5,839 nucleotides of DNA from JAFGED01 sp964551295 (GTDB taxonomy: Bacteria > Chloroflexota > Anaerolineae > B4-G1), in contig CAZKDJ010000244.1 of NCBI GenBank assembly GCA_964551295.1, forward strand, positions 1 through 5,839. Direction: 5' to 3'. Under the pieces are notes generated by a model. It saw only the letters and a program-made list of their open reading frames with translations, made no database searches and was not told the DNA's origin. The translations under genes were made by a program, and so were the position numbers. This document shows, piece after piece, positions 1 to 5,839 of this stretch (the first letter of the stretch is position 1; every line of letters begins with the position of its first letter).

Positions 1-845
1 CCGACGTCCTGGGGGCGCAGCTCGCCCGGCTGCTCAGCAACGCCATCGCGGCCGGGCTCACCTTCCTGGCGTACTACGTGGCCTGGCGCCTCCTGGACGC
101 CCTCCTCCGCCCCACCCTGCGCCGCACGCGGCTCGACGCCACGAGCCGGGAATTCGCCCGGACCGTGACCCGCTTCCTGGTCCTGGTCGTGGGGGCCGTG
201 GCCGCCCTGAGCGAGCTCGGCATCGGCACGACCTCGCTCCTGGCCAGCCTGGGCGTGGCGGGCATCACGATCGGTCTGGCCGCCCGCGAGACGCTCTCCA
301 ACGTGATCTCGGGCTTCTTCATCTACTGGGACCGGCCGTTCGTGATCGGAGACCTGGTGGAGGTGGAGGGCCACTACGGCACCGTCGACCGGATCACGAT
401 GCGCTCCACCCGGATCGTGACGCCGGACGGGAAGCTGCTGGCCATCCCCAACAGCGACGTGATCAACTCGACCGTGGCCTCCTACACGAACTTCCCGCAC
501 CTGCGGCTCGACGTGGACGTGACCGTGGGGACGGGCGAGGACCTGGAGCGGGCGCGGGAGATCCTGCTCGGCCTCGTGAGGGAGGACCCGGACTTCATGG
601 AGGTGCCGGCTCCGCGCGTCGTGGTGACGGCGCTGGGCGACTACCACGTCACCCTGCAGCTCCAGGCCTGGCTGGAGGACGAGCGACGCCACATCCCGCG
701 GCGGTTCGAGCTCCGGGAGCGGGTGTTCGAGGCGCTGCGGAGCGCGGGCGTCGACATGCCGACCGAGACGATCCGGATCACGGGCCCGTCGGCCCCCGGC
801 CCCCCGGACGACGGCGCGCCCGTCGGGTCCCCCGAGCCAACGTAG
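1..845 (+). CDS. MscS-family mechanosensitive ion channel, C-terminal part (5' end cut by window)
   Basis: This is an inner-membrane channel that opens under membrane tension and releases solutes during hypo-osmotic shock. The reading frame is open from base 3, giving 280 visible residues, so the N-terminus lies outside the window. Hydrophobic helices are visible at residues about 11-33 and 55-73. The pore-lining TM3-like stretch (about 77-109) has the Ala/Gly-rich run GLAARETLSNVISGFFIYW. The beta-domain follows with the family hallmarks RPFVIGDLVEVEG, GTVDRITMRSTRI and TPDGKLLAIPNS (about 111-151). The cytoplasmic alpha/beta domain runs to about residue 262 and ends in AGVDMPTETIRI. The last 18 or so residues are a Pro/Gly/Asp-rich, probably disordered tail. 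An internal GTG at 78 is not the true start, because it would remove a membrane helix and the frame stays open upstream. The family is certain. The subfamily and any extra N-terminal domain cannot be judged. Confidence 0.95.
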   Translation, partial: DVLGAQLARLLSNAIAAGLTFLAYYVAWRLLDALLRPTLRRTRLDATSREFARTVTRFLVLVVGAVAALSELGIGTTSLLASLGVAGITIGLAARETLSNVISGFFIYWDRPFVIGDLVEVEGHYGTVDRITMRSTRIVTPDGKLLAIPNSDVINSTVASYTNFPHLRLDVDVTVGTGEDLERAREILLGLVREDPDFMEVPAPRVVVTALGDYHVTLQLQAWLEDERRHIPRRFELRERVFEALRSAGVDMPTETIRITGPSAPGPPDDGAPVGSPEPT

Positions 846-949
846 CCGGATCTCCCGAGCCCTCGAAGGCGCCGGCACGCGTCCGCCGCTCCCTCTCCCC
901 CGACCCCTCCGCGCGCACCGGCGGCCCCCGTTGCCGCGTGCCGACCGGT

Positions 950-964
950 GGGCCAGCTTGGCCC
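950..964 (+). other. Small hairpin in the leader of the hydrolase gene
   Basis: A perfect 6-bp stem (GGGCCA/TGGCCC) with a 3-nt GCT loop lies about 38 bases upstream of the hydrolase start codon. It sits in the 157-bp gap after the MscS stop. There is no T-run, so it is not a canonical terminator. It could be a leader structure or chance in GC-rich DNA. I saw no convincing promoter in the gap. Confidence 0.25.
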
Positions 965-991
965 CGTCCCTGACGACACGCTCTCACCGCC

Positions 992-998
992 GAGGTGG
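992..998 (+). promoter_or_regulatory. Ribosome binding site of the hydrolase gene
   Basis: GAGGTGG precedes the ATG at 1003. The GAGGT core ends six bases before the start codon. This supports ATG 1003 over the in-frame TTG at 931, and the protein then begins directly with a signal peptide. Confidence 0.7.
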
Positions 999-1002
999 CT
1001 CC

Positions 1003-3141
1003 ATGGCCCAGTCGCGCCGCGTCCGCGCCCCGCGCCCCGTCGCGGGCGCCCTCCTGTCCGCCGCCCTGCTGGCCGCCGGCCTGCTCGCCGCGCCGGCCCC
1101 CGCCCTGGCCAAGGTGGTCCGCGTCGTGGTCACCCGCCGCGACACGGTCCTGGGCGGGAAGGCGTTCGGGAAGGCCGGCGCCTACGAGAAGATCGCGGGG
1201 CGGGTGTACTTCACCTTCGACCCCGCCAACCCGGCGGACGCCCGCATCGCCGACCTCGAGCTCGCCCCCCGGAACGCGGACGGGAAGGTGGAGGCGTGGG
1301 CCAACTTCATGGTGCTCCAGCCGCTCGACCCGGCGCGCCGCAGCGGCGTGTCGCTGGTCGAGGTCTCGAACCGGGGCGGGAAGGCGGCCCTCGCCTACTT
1401 CGACCGGGCCGCCTCCAGCCTGGACCCGTCCCGGGCGCGGGACTTCGGGGACGGCTTCCTCCTCCGCCGCGGCTATACGATCGTGTGGGTGGGGTGGGAG
1501 TTCGACGTGCCGCCCGAGCCCGCCCTCCTCCTCCGCCTCCACGTGCCCCGGGCCACCAACCCGGACGGCTCGCCGCTCCGGGGCCGGGTGCGGAGCGACT
1601 GGGTGGTGGAGAACCCGACCCGCACCCTGTCGATCGGCCACCGGAGCCAGGTGGGCTACCCGGTGACCGACACGGCCACGCGCGAGGCCTACCTCACCGT
1701 GCGCGACGACCGGAACGCGCCCCGCAGGCTCGTGCCGCGCTCGGCGTGGGCCTTCGCCCGCGAGACCGGGGACGGCCGGGTGGTCGGCGACTCGACCCAC
1801 ATCTTCATGCAGGCGGGCTTCACGCCGGGGAAGATCTACGAGCTCGTGTACCCGTCCGAGAACCCGCCGATCGTGGGGCTGGGGCTGGCCGCCGTGCGCG
1901 ACATGATCGCCTACCAGAAGTACGACCCCCACAGCCTGTTCCCGGCGAAATACGGGATCGCCGAGGGGATCTCGCAGACGGGGCGCTTCCTGCGCCACTT
2001 CCTCTACCAGGGCTTCAACGTGGACGAGGAGGGGCGGAAGGCGTTCGACGGGATCCTGGCCATGGCGGCGGGCGGGGGGCGCGGCAGCTTTGATCACCGC
2101 TTCGGGCAGCCCTCCAGGGACGCCCACCGGTTCTCGGCCTTCTTCTATCCGACCGACATCTTCCCCTTCACCGGCCGGGTGGAGCGCGACCCGCTCACCG
2201 GCCGGGAGGACGGGCTCCTGGCACACACGCCGCCCGAGGACCTGCCCAGGATCTTCTACACGAACTCGGGCTACGAGTACTGGGGGCGGGCCGCCTCGCT
2301 CATCCAGACGAGCGCCGACGGATCCACGGACGTGCCGCCCCTCCCCAACGTCCGGATCTACCACTTCGCCGGCGGGCAGCACTTCGTGGACCGCTTCCCG
2401 CCCGGCACCGACCACTTCCCCGAGGCTCCCAGGGGCCCGGTCTCGAAGCCGGGGCAGCCCGCGGCGTGGCGGGGCGACCCGCTCGACTACCATCCCAACC
2501 TGCGGGCGCTGCTGGTGCGGCTCACCGACTGGATCGTGGACGGCCGGGAGCCGCCCCCCTCGGCCATCCCGCACATCGCCGACGGGACGCTGGTCCCGGT
2601 GGAGGCGGCCGCGAAGGCGTTCCCCGACATCCCGGGGCTCGGATTCCCGAAGGTGACCGAGGTGGCCTACCACGCCGACTACGGCCCGCGCTGGGGCGAG
2701 GGGATCGTGGACTTCCAGCCGCCGCGGCTGGGACCCGCCTTCCCCGCCCTCGTGCCGATCACCGACTCGCTCGGGAACGAGCGCGACGGGATCCGGAACG
2801 TCGAGGTGCGCGCCCCGCTGGCCACCTACGCGCCCTGGAGCCTGCGGACCGGCATGCCCGGCCCCCAGGACGAGCTGGCCGACTTCCGCGGCACGTTCAT
2901 CCCGCTGCCGTGGGACGCGGCCGAGAAGGCGAGGACCGGCGACCCGAGGCCGGCGGTGAGCCAGCTGTACGGCTCGCGGGCCGACTACCTGCGGAAGGCG
3001 GGTGCCGCGGTCGACACGCTGGTCCGCGAGGGCTTCCTGCTCCGCGAGGACTCGAGCTACGTGGTCGGTCGGGCCGGGGCGATCTGGGACTGGATGGCGA
3101 AGCGGGCGGCGGACCGGGAGGGAGGCGCGGGCGGACGGTAG
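1003..3141 (+). CDS. Secreted alpha/beta hydrolase (Abhydrolase_10-like), substrate unknown
   Basis: The product is a predicted exported serine hydrolase or esterase of 712 aa. Residues 1-36 form a signal peptide: a basic start with a twin Arg (SRRVRA), an Ala/Leu-rich core, and a cleavage site after APALA. Sec is likely and Tat is possible. Family-like landmarks are VEVSNRGG (around Asn123), GYTIVWVGWE (Trp165), and the nucleophile elbow GISQTGRFLRHF with Ser324 as the likely nucleophile. NSGYEYW follows, with Glu425 as the candidate acid, then FAGGQHFVD with His460 as the candidate base. The segment from Trp510 (DWIVDGREPPPSAIPHIADGTLVP) is typical of this group. The catalytic Ser is the firmest assignment; Glu425 and His460 come from position and recalled family patterns. 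The gene stands alone after the MscS gene and converges on a propeller gene. Its substrate is not evident. The ATG is chosen for its ribosome site and signal peptide. Confidence 0.86.
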   Translation: MAQSRRVRAPRPVAGALLSAALLAAGLLAAPAPALAKVVRVVVTRRDTVLGGKAFGKAGAYEKIAGRVYFTFDPANPADARIADLELAPRNADGKVEAWANFMVLQPLDPARRSGVSLVEVSNRGGKAALAYFDRAASSLDPSRARDFGDGFLLRRGYTIVWVGWEFDVPPEPALLLRLHVPRATNPDGSPLRGRVRSDWVVENPTRTLSIGHRSQVGYPVTDTATREAYLTVRDDRNAPRRLVPRSAWAFARETGDGRVVGDSTHIFMQAGFTPGKIYELVYPSENPPIVGLGLAAVRDMIAYQKYDPHSLFPAKYGIAEGISQTGRFLRHFLYQGFNVDEEGRKAFDGILAMAAGGGRGSFDHRFGQPSRDAHRFSAFFYPTDIFPFTGRVERDPLTGREDGLLAHTPPEDLPRIFYTNSGYEYWGRAASLIQTSADGSTDVPPLPNVRIYHFAGGQHFVDRFPPGTDHFPEAPRGPVSKPGQPAAWRGDPLDYHPNLRALLVRLTDWIVDGREPPPSAIPHIADGTLVPVEAAAKAFPDIPGLGFPKVTEVAYHADYGPRWGEGIVDFQPPRLGPAFPALVPITDSLGNERDGIRNVEVRAPLATYAPWSLRTGMPGPQDELADFRGTFIPLPWDAAEKARTGDPRPAVSQLYGSRADYLRKAGAAVDTLVREGFLLREDSSYVVGRAGAIWDWMAKRAADREGGAGGR

Positions 3142-3157
3142 CCGCGCGCCACGAGCA

Positions 3158-3177
3158 CGCGGGGCGTACGCCCCGCG
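3158..3177. terminator. Perfect 20-bp palindrome, probable bidirectional hairpin terminator
   Basis: This is a perfect inverted repeat: arm CGCGGGGC, centre GTAC, arm GCCCCGCG. It starts 17 bases after the hydrolase stop, between two converging genes. The 8-bp, almost all G:C stem would be very stable in RNA from either strand. There is no T-tract on either side, so it is not a textbook intrinsic terminator. The place and stability favour termination or 3'-end protection. A palindromic protein-binding site is the alternative. Confidence 0.5.
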
Positions 3178-3181
3178 AACG

Positions 3182-3260
3182 GCGCATCGCCGGATCGTGG
3201 CCGTCAGGGTGACTACGAGTGTAGTCCCGGCACCGCCCTCGACCACGACCGTCGACGACG
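3182..3260 (-). pseudogene. Relict beta-propeller blade, decayed copy of part of the adjacent Vgb-like gene
   Basis: This non-coding stretch matches blade 5 of the neighbouring propeller gene at a constant offset of 383 bases. Bases 3211-3260 against 3594-3643 give 40 of 50 identical without gaps, including an exact 18-base run (3243-3260 = 3626-3643). Read on the minus strand in the matching frame, it gives VVDGRGR, then DY, RS and DPA-R. That is 15 of 26 residues identical to propeller residues 231-256, with no stop. Similarity may continue to about 3162 with small indels. The frame is shifted relative to the end of the propeller gene (stop at 3289-3291), so it cannot be read as an extension. 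The conserved WYT core is lost (RCR instead). I infer a partial duplication or leftover extra blade that has decayed. Chance similarity helped by high GC is the main alternative. Confidence 0.6.
3211..3226. repeat. Inverted repeat GACTAC-GAGT-GTAGTC
   Basis: A perfect 6-bp stem with a 4-base loop lies in the intergenic gap. It corresponds base for base in position to the coding inverted repeat at 3593-3610 and is probably inherited with the relict blade. There is no T-run after it. Confidence 0.5.
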
Positions 3261-3288
3261 GGAAGGCGGGCCCGGACGGCGCCCGGCC

Positions 3289-4332
3289 TCAGCTCCCGCC
3301 CGGCGCTCCCAGCGCGATGCGTCCAATACGGCCCGTGCCCGACAGCGCCAGCCACAGGTCCCCGCGCTCCGGGTCGCTCACCATGTGGCGCACCACCGCG
3401 TTCGGCGTCGGGATCTTCAGGGTGCGGACGACGGCCCCGGTGGCCGGGTCCGCGGCCACCATGAGCCCCGTGGCCGTCTCGGCGTACCACACCCGCCCTT
3501 CGACTCCGATCGCGATCCCGTAGGGACGGCCGCCCTCGTTGGGCGTGGCCCACTCCTCGAACGCGCGCGTGGCCGGGTCGTAGCGGCCCAGTCGACTACG
3601 GGCGTAGTCGGTGTACCACACCCGGCCACGACCGTCGACGACGAGCCGCCGCGGCCGGGCCCCCTCGTGCGGGAGCCGCACCAGCGTCATGGACGCGTCC
3701 TTCCGGTCGATCCGGCCGAGCGCGTTGGTGCCGAGGAGGGCCACCCACAGGCTCCCGTCGGGCGCCTCGGCGATCCCGTAGGGCCGGGCGCGGGCGGCCG
3801 GCACCGGGTACACGGCGCTCTTCCCCGTGGCCGGGTCCAGGCGCCCGTACAGGTCCGCCCCCTGCACCGTGAACCACAGGGTGCCGTCCACCCAGATCGG
3901 CGTGTGCGGATCGGTGGCCTCGGCCGGGAGCGTGTACTCCCGGATCTTCCCCGTGGCCGGGTCCAGGCGCCCGATCTTCCCGACCCGGTTCGCCGTGTAC
4001 CACACGCCCCCATCCGGGGCCACCGTGATCCCGTGCGGGCCCGATTGCGGCGTGGGCGTCGCCCAGTCCGTGAAGGTCCCGGTGCGCGGATCGAGGCGGC
4101 CGATGTAGCTGTTGGCCTGGTCCGTGTACCACACCATGCCATCCGCGCCCACGGCCGGGTCGTGCGGGAAGGCGCCGGCGCGCGGGATCGGGTACTCGAC
4201 CACGGCGAGGTCGCCGGAGGCGGCCGGCGGCGGCTCCTGGGCCAGGAGCGGCGCCGGGAGGCCGGCGAGGGCCAGGAGCGAGGCGCACAGGGCGCGGGGG
4301 GCGGCGGAGGCGGGGCGGGTAGCCGGGAGCAT
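3289..4332 (-). CDS. Secreted seven-bladed beta-propeller, virginiamycin B lyase (Vgb)-like
   Basis: The 347-aa product is predicted to be exported. Residues 1-31 form a signal peptide (hydrophobic core ALCASLLALAGLPAPLLA, cleavage before QE). The mature part is seven repeats of about 42 residues. The pattern is P-H/Y-x-I, then DG-x-V/L-W-Y/F-T, then IGR-L-DP-ATG. Blades start near residues 56, 99, 142, 184, 226, 270 and 312. This is the Vgb/streptogramin lyase-type propeller, a fold shared with SMP-30 and NHL-like proteins. Aligning from memory to staphylococcal Vgb, only His316 matches a catalytic residue (His270). The other positions hold Tyr271 (His228), Val314 (Glu268) and Ser331 or Leu330 (Glu284). 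Antibiotic cleavage is therefore doubtful, and a binding or sugar/lactone-related role is as likely. The start is the ATG at 4332, with a good ribosome site and signal peptide; the upstream TTG at 4374 would add 14 residues before the signal. The gene may be read through from uvrA, 102 bp upstream. Confidence 0.87.
   Translation of the reverse strand: MLPATRPASAAPRALCASLLALAGLPAPLLAQEPPPAASGDLAVVEYPIPRAGAFPHDPAVGADGMVWYTDQANSYIGRLDPRTGTFTDWATPTPQSGPHGITVAPDGGVWYTANRVGKIGRLDPATGKIREYTLPAEATDPHTPIWVDGTLWFTVQGADLYGRLDPATGKSAVYPVPAARARPYGIAEAPDGSLWVALLGTNALGRIDRKDASMTLVRLPHEGARPRRLVVDGRGRVWYTDYARSRLGRYDPATRAFEEWATPNEGGRPYGIAIGVEGRVWYAETATGLMVAADPATGAVVRTLKIPTPNAVVRHMVSDPERGDLWLALSGTGRIGRIALGAPGGS
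3593..3610. repeat. Inverted repeat inside the propeller gene
   Basis: CGACTACG and CGTAGTCG flank a 2-base GG centre, so a 7-bp stem with a 4-base loop is sterically realistic. It lies in the codons for DYARSR of blade 5. The relict copy in the intergenic gap keeps six of the stem pairs. Confidence 0.5.
3819..3847 (-). repeat. 29-bp direct repeat, copy in blade 3 of the propeller gene
   Basis: This is identical over 29 bases to 3945-3973. The offset is 126 bases, exactly 42 codons or one blade. It encodes GRLDPATGK at the end of blade 3. The identity at synonymous positions points to recent blade duplication or gene conversion. Confidence 0.75.
3945..3973 (-). repeat. 29-bp direct repeat, copy in blade 2 of the propeller gene
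   Basis: This is the partner of 3819-3847. It encodes the same GRLDPATGK at the end of blade 2, in the same codon register. Confidence 0.75.
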
Positions 4333-4338
4333 GGCGCA

Positions 4339-4344
4339 CTCTCC
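4339..4344 (-). promoter_or_regulatory. Ribosome binding site of the propeller gene
   Basis: On the minus strand GGAGAG lies six bases upstream of the ATG at 4332. It decides the start against the in-frame TTG at 4374, which has no comparable site that I can see. Confidence 0.65.
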
Positions 4345-4415
4345 GTCGGGGGTGAGTCGGGGAGCCGCTTTCAAGATAGCGGCGCTAGTCCGACGGCGCC
4401 CACTCGGCCCGTCGC

Positions 4416-4432
4416 GCCGCCGCGAGGGCGGC
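4416..4432 (-). terminator. GC-rich hairpin just after uvrA, possible terminator
   Basis: On the minus strand a 6-bp stem GCCGCC/GGCGGC with a 5-base loop begins two bases after the UvrA stop codon. No T-tract follows in the uvrA direction. A second short inverted repeat (GCCGCT/AGCGGC, 4364-4369 and 4378-4383) lies further into the same 102-bp gap. Partial termination or mRNA end protection is possible. Chance is also plausible at this GC content. Confidence 0.3.
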
Positions 4433-4434
4433 TT

Positions 4435-5839
<1,405 letters not shown>

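Noticed and set aside
931..959. TTGCCG, 17 bases, CAGCTT as a promoter for the hydrolase gene
   Set aside because: The -10 match is poor and overlaps a hairpin arm. Such matches are expected by chance.
931..1002. TTG at 931 as start of the hydrolase
   Set aside because: It would place 24 residues before a good signal peptide, and the ATG at 1003 has a better ribosome site.
778..3246. An 822-codon open frame on the minus strand across the whole hydrolase gene
   Set aside because: It is longer than the sense gene but its translation is a low-complexity Arg/Gly/Pro/Val-rich product with no recognisable domain. In very GC-rich DNA, antisense frames stay open easily. The sense strand has a clear hydrolase with signal peptide and motifs.
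2897..3553. A 218-codon minus-strand frame spanning the gap and both flanking genes
   Set aside because: It carries the relict blade in its middle, but the rest is the wrong frame of the propeller gene and the antisense of the hydrolase. It is not a real gene.
4333..4374. TTG at 4374 as start of the propeller protein
   Set aside because: It adds 14 residues before the signal peptide. ATG 4332 has GGAGAG at proper spacing.
4369..4374. TTGAAA on the minus strand as a -35 box for the propeller gene
   Set aside because: No -10-like AT-rich hexamer lies 16-18 bases downstream. The region there is C-rich.

Overview
The window is uniformly very GC-rich (by eye around 70% or more). It carries two converging pairs of ordinary bacterial genes. 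Both window ends cut through genes. The UvrA, the Sec-type signal peptides (one ending in AQ) and the secreted hydrolase and beta-propeller proteins suggest a free-living, GC-rich, probably diderm bacterium. Gemmatimonadota or a similar soil or sediment lineage is my guess, but nothing here fixes the phylum. I see no tRNA, rRNA, CRISPR array, insertion sequence or phage gene.

Layout: (1) 1-845, plus strand, the C-terminal part of an MscS-type mechanosensitive channel. (2) A 157-bp gap, then 1003-3141, plus strand, a secreted alpha/beta hydrolase of about 712 aa that resembles the Abhydrolase_10 type. (3) A 147-bp gap between converging genes, 3142-3288. It holds a perfect 20-bp palindrome (probable hairpin terminator) and a decayed copy of one blade of the neighbouring beta-propeller gene. 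(4) 3289-4332, minus strand, a secreted seven-bladed propeller of the virginiamycin B lyase (Vgb)-like family. (5) A 102-bp gap, then 4435-5839, minus strand, the C-terminal half of UvrA, the excision-repair ATPase.

The four genes do not form an obvious pathway. The channel and UvrA are housekeeping genes, while the hydrolase and the propeller are both predicted to be exported. The minus-strand pair could be co-transcribed (uvrA, then the propeller gene), but the gap and a small hairpin after uvrA leave this open.

I did not find a convincing new multi-gene system. The most unusual signal is the relict propeller blade downstream of the Vgb-like gene. It lies on the same strand, out of frame with that gene, and matches blade 5 at 40 of 50 bases without gaps. 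Next is the loss of most of the recalled Vgb catalytic residues, which argues against a streptogramin-resistance function.
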